In this document: positions 18,457-26,487 of the stretch, one piece after another
Layout: each line of letters starts with the position of its first letter
How positions within the stretch are numbered: position 1 is the first letter of the stretch
From: Calothrix sp. CSU_2_0
GTDB taxonomy: Bacteria; Cyanobacteriota; Cyanobacteriia; Cyanobacteriales; Nostocaceae
Assembly: GCA_012034595.1 (NCBI GenBank)
Contig: JAAUPE010000078.1
Location: forward strand, 1 to 33,484
Reading direction: 5' to 3'
DNA: 33,484 bases
Program-made: the position numbers and the translations under genes
The notes under the pieces: model-generated
Database searches by the model: none
What the model saw: the letters and a program-made list of their open reading frames with translations, nothing else
Told to the model about the DNA's origin: nothing

Positions 18457-18882
18457 CAGTTGTTTATGGGCATCACATTATTTATCTTAAATTGTCAATC
18501 GAATGTGGATAATGTGTTGGAAATTAAGCATTGAGGTGTAGAGCCTCAGGTCATATGAAGGGCATGGGTGACTGCTTGTAGTTCTCCGTGCCCTTTGCTT
18601 CTGAATTTTTGTAGATAGGGCACAAACACTGGAGCTATTTTTATTATTTTCTAGTACGCTCGATAACAAGGTTCAAACTATATTAAAGTGTCCAATAAAT
18701 ATATGTTTATCGTTTTGTAGCCATTATTATAGAAAGTATTCGATAAAATGCTAAGAAGGTGAGTAGATTCATCATTAAATTACTTCATTGATTGAAACGG
18801 TTAAATAAAAAGATTAAGTTTACGTTTAAATATATAAGATTTGCGGGAAGATAAGGACAATTAAAAAGATGCAAGTTCAAAA
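18457..18882. other. Spacer between metK and the kinase remnant, with a metK terminator
   Basis: No gene. AAGGGCATGG (18558-18567) pairs with CCGTGCCCTT (18586-18595), one G-U, as the likely metK terminator. The rest is AT-rich. Confidence 0.5.
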
Positions 18883-19075
18883 ATGACTGCTTTCTAGAAA
18901 TATTATCAATTTTATCAAATCAATCCCGAACTAAATCCTGAAACAAATTCTAAAAAAAACAGTGCCAGCCGATCAGTTTTCTGATGATGAATTACCGACT
19001 ATTGAATTTCCCACACGTGGGAAATTAAAAGCCAGTTCTTGGCGTATCCACCAAAAAATTGGCTACGGGTATTTT
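18883..19075 (+). pseudogene. Decayed 5' end of the sensor histidine kinase gene
   Basis: ATG 18883 opens MTAF, then TAG at 18895. The same frame continues KYYQFYQINPELNPETNSKK. At the eight-A run (18952-18959) the likely coding frame shifts, giving [20 protein letters not shown] and then [16 protein letters not shown]. At the five-T run (19072-19076) it shifts back into the open kinase frame ([20 protein letters not shown]). The phrase [27 protein letters not shown] is shared by a large group of cyanobacterial sensor kinases. The simplest reading is therefore one ancestral N-terminus broken by a nonsense change, a +1 A and a -1 T. Assembly error in homopolymers could explain the two shifts but not the TAG. 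Confidence 0.75.
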
Positions 19076-20646
19076 TGGCTATTGGTATTGGCTTTTTTGG
19101 TTCGCTAACTGGTTTCGTAATTGCAAACTATTATCGTGGACAAGAAGTTAGGCAATTAATGCAAGCCGATCGCCAATCCCAACTTTTAGCTAGTTATAAA
19201 GATGCGGCAATAGGAGCGCAATTACATAGTTTGAGATTACCTGCTCTAATTCAAGATTCCCAAAAATTACAAGCCAAGAAACTCGAATTTTTCCGGGATG
19301 TGGAGAAAGCGCAAAGGTGGGAAAAGGAAATCACTGAATTTACCAATAGCCAAAGCGGTTTAATTCCCTCCTCTGAAAGTGTCCAGTCATTGTTAGAGGA
19401 TTATGTCAAAAACTTAAATTCTTATGTTGGACAAATTGAGTCTATTTTGCAAGAAATTGAAGCAAAACCGCAACTTCAACCTCCCGATGCGATCGCATTG
19501 CAATCTGACTTGATGGAGGTTATGCGTGGAGAAACTGCTTTACAATTGGACGAACTTTCCCAAAGATTAATCAACACGTTGCAAATTGCTGAAGACGAAC
19601 GCAGTAAACGTAACGAGGATGTCAGACAAGCAAAAGTTGTTGAACGCGCGATCGCAATTGTGAGTATGTTGGTTTCGGTGGCGATCGCAGCAATTGTGGC
19701 TTGGAGAACTTCCCGTGCGATCGCGGAACCTGTGATCACGGTGACTCAAGTTGCCGAACAAGTCGCGAGAAAATCCAATTTTGATTTACGCGCACCAGTA
19801 ACTACAGAAGACGAAATTGGTCTACTCGCAATATCACTGAATAGATTAATTGAACGTGTATCGCAAAGAACCAAAGAACTTCAGCAAGCAAAGGAAGAAG
19901 CCGAAGCTGCCAGTAAAACCAAAAGTCAGTTCCTGGCTAATGTTAGCCACGAGTTGCGTACACCACTCAATGCCGTAATTGGTTTGAGTCAATTGCTACA
20001 GGATGATGCTGCTGATATTGGACTTTCGGGGGATTTTAGCACCGATTTGGAGACGATTAATTCCGCAGGTAGGCACTTACTGGAATTGATTAATGACATT
20101 CTCGATCTGTCGAAAATCGAAGCGGGAAAAATGACGCTTTACCCGGAAACTTTTGAAATTGCCACATTGATCAATAATGTTGTGCTGACAGTGAAACCTG
20201 CGATCGAGAAAAATGGCAATATTTTGGAAATTGACTGCGATCCTCAATTGGGGACAATGTATGCTGACCAAACCAGGGTGAGACAAGTTTTGTTAAATTT
20301 GCTGAGTAATGCAGCTAAATTTACAACAAATGGGAAAGTTTCTTTGAAAGTCTGGACGGAAAAAATCGATAAGGAAAATAATAAAGCTGGGAAATATCCA
20401 CCAGAAAAAATTATTTTTACTGTTTCTGATACGGGTATTGGTATGTCATACCATCAACAGCAGCAGTTATTTAAACCCTTTACGCAGGGGGATGCTTCAA
20501 CTACGAAAAAGTATGGTGGTACTGGTTTGGGTTTAGCAATTAGTCGCCATTTTTGTCAGATGATGGGTGGGGAAATCTTGGTAAAAAGTGAACCTGCGAA
20601 TGGTTCTATTTTTACTGTTTATATGCCATTGATGGCGGAAATTTAG
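19039..20646 (+). CDS. Membrane sensor histidine kinase (5'-truncated frame)
   Basis: The open frame of 535 residues keeps both membrane helices (about 8-32 and 204-224) and the helical extracytoplasmic sensor region between them. A HAMP linker (about 225-278) and coiled coil follow. The phospho-acceptor H304 is in SHELRTPLN, and an HATPase domain has the N box [17 protein letters not shown] and GGTGLGLAI. It ends without a receiver domain. The only start that keeps the first helix is TTG 19039, with no ribosome site; the next Met is residue 41, after that helix. The native N-terminus appears to lie upstream in broken frames (see 18883-19075). It may be a pseudogene or a gene with a rescued start. 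The signal sensed and the partner regulator are unknown. Confidence 0.85.
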   Translation: MAYPPKNWLRVFLAIGIGFFGSLTGFVIANYYRGQEVRQLMQADRQSQLLASYKDAAIGAQLHSLRLPALIQDSQKLQAKKLEFFRDVEKAQRWEKEITEFTNSQSGLIPSSESVQSLLEDYVKNLNSYVGQIESILQEIEAKPQLQPPDAIALQSDLMEVMRGETALQLDELSQRLINTLQIAEDERSKRNEDVRQAKVVERAIAIVSMLVSVAIAAIVAWRTSRAIAEPVITVTQVAEQVARKSNFDLRAPVTTEDEIGLLAISLNRLIERVSQRTKELQQAKEEAEAASKTKSQFLANVSHELRTPLNAVIGLSQLLQDDAADIGLSGDFSTDLETINSAGRHLLELINDILDLSKIEAGKMTLYPETFEIATLINNVVLTVKPAIEKNGNILEIDCDPQLGTMYADQTRVRQVLLNLLSNAAKFTTNGKVSLKVWTEKIDKENNKAGKYPPEKIIFTVSDTGIGMSYHQQQQLFKPFTQGDASTTKKYGGTGLGLAISRHFCQMMGGEILVKSEPANGSIFTVYMPLMAEI

Positions 20647-20686
20647 AAAGATTTTTAATTTTTAATTTTTTTTTAATTTTGCATTT

Positions 20687-20713
20687 GTAGAGACGTTCCG
20701 GTGGAACGTCTTT
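20687..20713. repeat. AGACG/CGTCT hairpin, copy 5
   Basis: AGACGTTCC-GGT-GGAACGTCT with outer GTAG/TTA flanks lies between the convergent kinase and pgsA genes, where it can end both transcripts. Confidence 0.8.
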
Positions 20714-20727
20714 AAATTTCCAATATT

Positions 20728-21240
20728 TTAGATTTTAGATTCCGATGGTACAAGATAGATTGCACCAGAAATAATTGTTAAAGCGACGGAAACCCAAAAA
20801 GTAATAATTGAAGGTGTTTGCCAATTTTGTGGTAAAGGTGCAATTAATAGAGATATGGCGATAATTTGGCTGACTGTTTTGAGTTTACCCCAAATATTCG
20901 CTCCAGAAATGCTAGTTTGATTGACACGCCATCCAGCAACTGTTAATTCTCTTGCTAAGATTACAAATACTCCCCAAGCTGGTATTTGTTTGAGTTCGAT
21001 TAGGGATAGTAATGGTGCGAGTACCAATAATTTATCAACTAATGGATCGAGGAATTTTCCTAAATCGGTAATTTGATTTAATTTTCTTGCTAAATATCCA
21101 TCTAACCAATCGGTTAAGGCACAAATTAGAAATATTGCCACACATATCCATCTTGATTGCGTGGTGGGATTTTGTAGTAGATATAGAATAAAGGGGATGC
21201 CGAGAATGCGGGAAAAGGTGATTGTATTGGGGATATTCAT
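20728..21240 (-). CDS. pgsA: CDP-diacylglycerol-glycerol-3-phosphate 3-phosphatidyltransferase
   Basis: This 170-residue membrane enzyme makes phosphatidylglycerol phosphate from CDP-diacylglycerol and glycerol 3-phosphate. Phosphatidylglycerol is essential for both photosystems. The N-terminus MNIPNTITFSRILGIPF is typical. The CDP-alcohol phosphatidyltransferase signature is complete: D-WL-DG-YL-AR, then G, D and D in LGKFLDPLVDK (about residues 44-69). Four to five hydrophobic helices follow the family plan. Length is near the usual 175-185. The gene is convergent with the kinase and stands alone. A second CDP-alcohol transferase role cannot be excluded but is less likely. Confidence 0.93.
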   Translation of the reverse strand: MNIPNTITFSRILGIPFILYLLQNPTTQSRWICVAIFLICALTDWLDGYLARKLNQITDLGKFLDPLVDKLLVLAPLLSLIELKQIPAWGVFVILARELTVAGWRVNQTSISGANIWGKLKTVSQIIAISLLIAPLPQNWQTPSIITFWVSVALTIISGAIYLVPSESKI

Positions 21241-21465
21241 ATATCAGTAAACATAAATCAGTAATAATTGTAGCGAATGTCTTAAAACTTAGACGATAAA
21301 CAAAGCTTAATGCCAAAGACATATTGCAATATAATCGCACCAATTTATAAGTAAAAAATACTGCATCATATTCTATTAATTCCGTATAAAGCGCAGAAAA
21401 AACCGCATTTTACCGATAAACTTAGACAAGTTGCGTATAGTTTATGTCCAGTATTTTGCAGATTC

Positions 21466-22008
21466 ATGGAATATCGCAGAGCCAAAATAGAGCGAGGAAC
21501 ATTTTTCTTTACGGTTGTCACCCATAATCGACGAGGTTTTCTTTGTGAACTAAAAAATATTTTATTATTACGGCAAGGATTTAAAGAAGTTATCCGGGAA
21601 TATCCATTTAAAGTGGATGCAATTGTTATATTACCAAACCACATTCATTGTATTTGGACATTATCGCCGGGGGATAGTGATTTTTCCAAACGTTGGCGAT
21701 TAATTAAGAGTTATTTTAGCTCTCGCTGTGATGAAAAATATAAAGGTAAAATATCAGCATCGCGTCAGAAAAAGGGTGAACAAGCAGTTTGGCAGTGCAG
21801 ATTTTGGGAGCATCAAATTCAAGACGAACATGATTTTCAGAGGCATATTGATTATATACATTACAATCCTGTTAGACATGGATATGTAAAAGCACCAAAA
21901 GATTGGCGATATTCAAGTTTTATATTGTATGCAGAAAAGGGTATTTATGATATAAATTGGGGTGCGGGGGAAGAAATAGAATTTACCGATGATGTTGGAT
22001 ATGAATAG
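21466..22008 (+). CDS. REP-associated tyrosine transposase (RAYT, IS200-like)
   Basis: This 180-residue protein belongs to the Y1/HUH single-strand transposase family. MEYRRAKIERGTFFFTVVT is the first strand and VDAIVILPNHIHCIWTL contains the metal-binding HIH. Catalytic-helix sequence FWEHQIQDEHDFQRHIDYIH continues into YNPVRHGYV, with the nucleophile Tyr expected in the YIHYNP segment, and DWRYSSF follows. RAYTs move or maintain REP palindromes rather than a full insertion sequence. In line with this, a composite palindrome lies 18 nt past its stop (22027-22216). The frame is intact and all expected motifs are present, so it could be active. Confidence 0.9.
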   Translation: MEYRRAKIERGTFFFTVVTHNRRGFLCELKNILLLRQGFKEVIREYPFKVDAIVILPNHIHCIWTLSPGDSDFSKRWRLIKSYFSSRCDEKYKGKISASRQKKGEQAVWQCRFWEHQIQDEHDFQRHIDYIHYNPVRHGYVKAPKDWRYSSFILYAEKGIYDINWGAGEEIEFTDDVGYE

Positions 22009-22026
22009 ATATTTTTATTTTTATTA

Positions 22027-22216
22027 TAGGTTGGGTGGAGACGCATGAGAGATATATCAGGTGAATTTATAAATCTATATTTGCGTCGTAACCCAACATT
22101 TTATTTAATATTTGAAGCGTCTATTTTTATGGTTGAATTTAATTATTTGATTGTTTAAAAAATTCCTGTTTTACTAATATCATGTGTTGGGTTACGCAAA
22201 GCCTCCACCCAACCTA
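22027..22216. repeat. REP/BIME-like composite palindrome beside the RAYT gene
   Basis: TAGGTTGGGTGGAG (22027-22040) is exactly inverted at 22203-22216 (CTCCACCCAACCTA). Inside lies a second exact pair, CGTAACCCAACA (22087-22098) with TGTTGGGTTACG (22185-22196). Each end is thus a REP-like unit, arranged head to head around an AT-rich centre. Its location directly after a RAYT gene suggests it is that protein's substrate. Confidence 0.75.
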
Positions 22217-22266
22217 CAATAATTTAATTGATTTTTAGAAGTTTTATCCCAAAATCTTAAATCACC

Positions 22267-23682
22267 ATGACGCAAACAGAAAATTCTCAATTCCGCATCG
22301 AACGCGATTCGATGGGTGAAAAACAAATACCAGGTAATGTTTATTACGGTATCCAAACACTAAGAGCGATTGAAAACTTCCAAATAAGCGGTTTAAAACC
22401 ATTAGACACTTACGTAGATGCTTGTCTTTACATTAAAAAAGCGACCGCAATTGTTAATGGCGAATTAGATTGTATCACCCCAGAAACCAGCAAAGCCATT
22501 ATTGAAGCAGCAGAAGAAATCCTCGCAGGTAAACTCCGCGACCAATTTGTAGTAGATATATATCAAGCGGGTGCTGGGACTTCGCACCACATGAATGTTA
22601 ATGAAGTTCTGGCAAACCGTGCTTTAGAAATTTTGGGGGATGAAAAGGGTAACTACAAACGGCTAAATCCTAACGACCATGTAAACTATGGTCAGTCTAC
22701 CAATGATGTGATTCCGACGGCTATACGCATTGGGGGATTATTAGCGCTATCAAAAACATTACACCCTGCTTTAGAAAGCGCGATCGCATCTCTGGAAGCG
22801 AAAGCCGATGAGTTTCAAGATATTATCAAATCTGGACGTACCCACCTTCAGGATGCCGTACCCGTGCGTTTGGGGGAAAGTTTTCGAGCTTGGGCACAAA
22901 TCCTCAGCGAACACCAAAACCGAATTTACACAGCTTCCGGGGATTTGATGGTGTTGGGATTGGGGGGAAGTGCGGCAGGAACGGGTATGAACACTCACCC
23001 CAAATATCGCGATCGCGTGGTACAAGTACTCTCAGAGTTAATTAATTGCCCTTTACAACCTGCACCACATCTCATGGCTGCAATGCAGAGTATGGCTCCT
23101 TTTGTCAATGTTTCTGGCTCTTTACGCAATCTGGCACAGGATTTAACCAAAATATCCCACGATTTGCGACTGATGGATTCGGGACCAAAAACAGGATTTA
23201 AAGAGATTCAATTGCCCCCGGTACAGCCCGGTTCTTCGATTATGCCAGGAAAATATAACCCGGTGATGGCTGAGATGACATCGATGGTTTGCTTTCAGGT
23301 GATGGGATATGATAATGCGATCGCGCTGGCGGCACAAGCGGGACAATTGGAATTGAATGTGATGATGCCGCTTATTGCTTACAATTTGATCCACAGTATC
23401 GAAATTCTCGGTAACACTATCGCTGCACTCACGCATAAATGTATTGATGGTATCACGGCAAATCAGCAAAGATGCTTAGAATATGCTGAAGGTAGTTTGG
23501 CGCTGGTGACGGCATTAAACACCCATATTGGCTATTTGAATGCTGCTGCTGTTGCGAAGGAGTCGTTAGAAACGGGGAAATCACTTCGCCAAGTTGTGTT
23601 AGAAAAGGAACTGATGACAGAAGTTGAGCTTGCTGAAGCTCTCAATCTCGAACAAATGAGTGCGATTGTACCTCTGGGTTGA
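22267..23682 (+). CDS. aspA: Aspartate ammonia-lyase
   Basis: This 471-residue member of the fumarase/aspartase family splits aspartate into fumarate and ammonia. The start FRIERDSMGEKQIPGNVYYG is characteristic. IIKSGRTHLQDAVPVRLGE carries the substrate-binding TH, and VNYGQSTNDVIPT is present. The signature GSSIMPGKYNP (family GSSxMPxKxNP) contains the catalytic-loop serine. Features such as DAVPVRLGE and the QTLRAIENF opening favour aspartase over class II fumarase, though the two are hard to separate by eye. It lies 50 bp downstream of the REP element and starts with ATG after an AT-rich leader without a clear ribosome site. No asparaginase gene is adjacent. Confidence 0.9.
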   Translation: MTQTENSQFRIERDSMGEKQIPGNVYYGIQTLRAIENFQISGLKPLDTYVDACLYIKKATAIVNGELDCITPETSKAIIEAAEEILAGKLRDQFVVDIYQAGAGTSHHMNVNEVLANRALEILGDEKGNYKRLNPNDHVNYGQSTNDVIPTAIRIGGLLALSKTLHPALESAIASLEAKADEFQDIIKSGRTHLQDAVPVRLGESFRAWAQILSEHQNRIYTASGDLMVLGLGGSAAGTGMNTHPKYRDRVVQVLSELINCPLQPAPHLMAAMQSMAPFVNVSGSLRNLAQDLTKISHDLRLMDSGPKTGFKEIQLPPVQPGSSIMPGKYNPVMAEMTSMVCFQVMGYDNAIALAAQAGQLELNVMMPLIAYNLIHSIEILGNTIAALTHKCIDGITANQQRCLEYAEGSLALVTALNTHIGYLNAAAVAKESLETGKSLRQVVLEKELMTEVELAEALNLEQMSAIVPLG

Positions 23683-23884
23683 TGGGGTAACTGGTTTTAA
23701 ATTTAGGTTAAATTTGCTTGAGTTTTACTTGGATTTAACTAGAATTTAATCCAATTTAATGCAGATGGACAGCTAACAAACTGTATGATGCGACCTCCGG
23801 GTGCAAGAGAATATCTGGCATTATTCAATACTAGGGACTGGGATTAAGAAGAAAGGTTAATTAAGATGCTTAATAACCAATTCA

Positions 23885-24088
23885 TAATCCACAAGCCAAT
23901 CCACAAGCCAAAATCCAAAATCCGAAATTCAAAATCCAATATCCAAAATCCAAAATCCAAAATCCAAAATTCAAAATCCAAAATATTATTTTTAAAGACG
24001 TTCCACCGGAACGTCTCTACGAGAATCGAAAATCGAAAATCGAAAATCGAAAATCCGAAATCCAAAATCCAAAATCCAAAATCCAAAA
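23885..24088. repeat. Heptamer (STRR) array interrupted by an AGACG hairpin (copy 6)
   Basis: CCAAAAT-type heptamers run from about 23885 to 23985. The hairpin AGACGTTCC-ACC-GGAACGTCT (23996-24016) follows, then CGAAAAT heptamers (about 24024-24050) and CCAAAAT heptamers again up to the base before the DUF362 start codon. The whole leader of that gene is therefore repeat DNA. Confidence 0.85.
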
Positions 24089-25051
24089 ATGCCATCCTCT
24101 GTTAGCTTAATCCGTGCCACTTCCTACCAACATGAAGCGTTGCGAGAATCTCTAGAAACGCTTCTCGAACCTTTTGGGGGAATGACTGCATTTGTCAAAC
24201 CAGGAAATAAGGTTCTTCTCAAGCCAAATTTGTTAACGGGTTCCCGTCCAGGAAAAGAATGTACTACCCGTGCCGAATTGGTGTATGCTGTTGCCGAAAT
24301 GGTTATGGAAGCAGGTGGTTTACCTTTTTTGGGTGATAGTCCAGCTTTTGGTAGCGCTAAAGGTGTTGCGATCGCTAATGGTTATCAACCCATTTTAGAG
24401 CAACTCCAGCTACCCATCGTCGAATTTCACGGTAAGCGCTACGAGACTATCAATCAAGGATTTAATCATTTGCTGCTGTGCAAAGAAGCAATGGAAGCTG
24501 ATGTGGTGATCAATTTACCCAAAGTTAAATCCCATTGTCAACTGGTACTAACCTTGGGGGTGAAAAACCTCTTTGGTTGCGTTCCTGGCAAAATGAAGGC
24601 ATGGTGGCACATGGAAGCTGGGAAGGATATCAATCGTTTTGGTGATATGTTGGTTGAAACTGCTAAGGCAATCAGTCCCGATCTAACCATACTTGACGGT
24701 ATTATCGGACATGAGGGTAATGGTCCGAGTAATGGAGAACCTCGTCAATTAAATATTTTAGCGGCTTCTGCTGATGTTTTTGCTTTGGATCGAGCTATGG
24801 TAGAAGTTCTCAATGTCGCACCCGAACAAGTTCCAACTGTAGCTGCATCAATGCGTTTGGGAATGGTTAGTGAGCTAGAAAATATTGCTTTTCCCAACTT
24901 ACATCCCGATATTTTACAGATTGATAATTGGTGTTTACCGACTAAACTCATGCCAATCGATTTTGGTATGCCTAGAGTGATTAAATCTACATTTAAACAT
25001 CTTTATATTAGATTTATCAAGGAACCAATGAAGGCATATGGTAAGGGTTAG
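24089..25051 (+). CDS. DUF362 domain protein
   Basis: This 320-residue protein matches the DUF362 family. The evidence is an N-terminal VKPGNKVLLKPNLL, GLPFLGDSPAFGSAKGVA, VVINLPKVKSHCQLVLTLGV, KNLFGCVPGKMKAWWHM, LDGIIGHEGNGPSNGEPRQL and a final FGMPRVI segment. Family members are often fused to or encoded near ferredoxin-like Fe-S domains; this one has no CxxCxxC cluster. The biochemical role is unknown. The ATG is placed directly after the STRR heptamers with no Shine-Dalgarno, so translation signals may be unusual. A terminator lies about 110 nt after the stop. It is not obviously linked to aspA upstream. Confidence 0.85.
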   Translation: MPSSVSLIRATSYQHEALRESLETLLEPFGGMTAFVKPGNKVLLKPNLLTGSRPGKECTTRAELVYAVAEMVMEAGGLPFLGDSPAFGSAKGVAIANGYQPILEQLQLPIVEFHGKRYETINQGFNHLLLCKEAMEADVVINLPKVKSHCQLVLTLGVKNLFGCVPGKMKAWWHMEAGKDINRFGDMLVETAKAISPDLTILDGIIGHEGNGPSNGEPRQLNILAASADVFALDRAMVEVLNVAPEQVPTVAASMRLGMVSELENIAFPNLHPDILQIDNWCLPTKLMPIDFGMPRVIKSTFKHLYIRFIKEPMKAYGKG

Positions 25052-26065
25052 TTTGATTTTAATGGCTATAAATTCTGAGATTTTTTATAAGTGCAAACTT
25101 TGTTACAGCAATTTTATTCATGAACAGGGTAAGCTGTAATTACCCTCCGATTGCTTAACCAGACCGCCCTAAATTAGTGGCGGTTTTTCTAGTTTGAATA
25201 TTTGCTAGTATTTAATATTGATATTTTCTGTTTTTTGGGAAGTTGGATATTGTTTTCCACAAATCAGATAGGATTATTATGTATTATATTTTTACTATAC
25301 TAAGCATTTTCGGCTTTATTGAATGATAATTATCTATGGTCTTTTCTGGTTGTCTAAAGTTTATATCTAAGGAGATATTGTCAGAAAAGCTTAAGAGTGT
25401 TAGTAACTAATTTTAATTGTATTCAACTTATTATATTTGAAGTTTTGTTGACTTAAGATTGTTGATTATAAAATCGTAGAAACATTGATATATCTGTATT
25501 TGCCCGGAATGCATGTGTAGCAATATGAGTATTTTTAGACAAATTTTGAGATATTCTATTTATTCTTATGTATAACTACTTATAAAAAATTAATCTGGGT
25601 TGTTAATATCAGCGTTTACTCGGTATGAATCTGAAAAAGAATCAGCAATATAATTGTAAATAAAAGCTTAAAATATAGTAATTTTAGTTGATTCTGACTT
25701 AGATATGTTGCTAATTTGTAGATTCAGAATTAAAATATGTAATATATTTTGTAATTAACCTGTGTAAATTTTGCTGCTCTTAGTTTGTTGAATATGACAT
25801 CATTAGATTGCATGATATAAATGAAATATTTAGTAATTATCCGGAAAATTTGATGGCATAGTTCCATAAAAATACATGTAAAAATAGCGGTATCAAAAAG
25901 CTTTAGTATAAAATTGTTAGTTAGAATTAGTAAAAGTATTCAGTTGGGAAAGTTTGAAATTGTTAATTGTTATATGGCGCGAAGCCAAATGTTAGCTAAA
26001 ATAAGAGTAAGGCTCTCAGTTGAGAGAGTTGGCGATTGTAGTGATGTCATGAGTTTTGCCTTTTT
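25052..26065. other. 1-kb AT-rich spacer
   Basis: No gene is established. A terminator is at its left (25163-25188). Near the right end a 31-codon frame (25974-26069) overlaps the start of the next gene by ATGA. The segment 26013-26026 (CTCTC-AGTT-GAGAG) is a small hairpin. The rest shows no coding or repeat structure I can support. Confidence 0.5.
25163..25188 (+). terminator. Intrinsic terminator of the DUF362 gene
   Basis: ACCGCC and GGCGGT pair around a 10-nt loop, followed by TTTT. Confidence 0.8.
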
Positions 26066-26251
26066 ATGAATTCAAATAGTCAGTCTGCTAATGCCGAGAC
26101 ATATCAAAATCGTTTGGCAGACATCGTAGGAACTATTATTGCAATGTTGACACTAACATTGCCTTTGTTTGTGATTGCTAATTATTCGGACAACGTCCAA
26201 AATAACAATCCGCAACCAATAACTTATGGATTGCAAGCAACAAAGGAATAG
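26066..26251 (+). CDS. Small single-helix membrane protein
   Basis: This 61-residue protein has a polar N-terminus (1-18), one hydrophobic helix (about 20-39, [20 protein letters not shown]) and a short Asn/Gln-rich tail. I recognise no named family. The clean helix and ADIVGT...PLFVIANYS pattern look like a conserved cyanobacterial small protein rather than a chance frame. No good ribosome site precedes the ATG; the stop of an upstream 31-codon frame overlaps it (ATGA), so translational coupling is possible. Nothing in the neighbourhood suggests a function. Confidence 0.6.
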   Translation: MNSNSQSANAETYQNRLADIVGTIIAMLTLTLPLFVIANYSDNVQNNNPQPITYGLQATKE

Positions 26252-26487
26252 TTAACAACAAGATGATTTTTTTATCAACAACAAATATATCAGGGAGCAT
26301 TGAGGCATTTACAATGAATACGCGGCTAGAAATGACGTATTTCGGAAAATTTGGTTATTTGCGATCGCTCGATTCGACTCTAACTTTATATCTCTTCGTT
26401 ATGTAGAGTCTCAAGCTGCATTATTTTAATTTTAATATCTACAGTAAAGACGTTCCACGGAACGTCTTTACTACGTTTTAGGAAAGA
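26252..26487. other. Short spacer between convergent genes
   Basis: It contains a HIP1 site at about 26361 and hairpin copy 7 (26444-26471); no gene. Confidence 0.4.
26444..26471. repeat. AGACG/CGTCT hairpin, copy 7
   Basis: GTAAAGACGTTCC-AC-GGAACGTCTTTAC is a perfect 13-bp stem with a 2-base loop, between the stops of the 61-residue gene and the NACHT gene. It may terminate both. Confidence 0.85.

Noticed and set aside
18962-19108. Separate 48-codon gene starting at GTG 18962
   Set aside because: Its sequence is the family N-terminus of the downstream kinase in a shifted frame, not an independent protein.
23885-24088. CRISPR array
   Set aside because: The units are contiguous heptamers with no unique spacers, so this is an STRR array. 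No cas gene is present.
23844-24105. Frames on both strands in the repeat array (FWILDFGFWILDF and IQNPKSKIQNSKSK)
   Set aside because: They are translations of CCAAAAT heptamers, not proteins.
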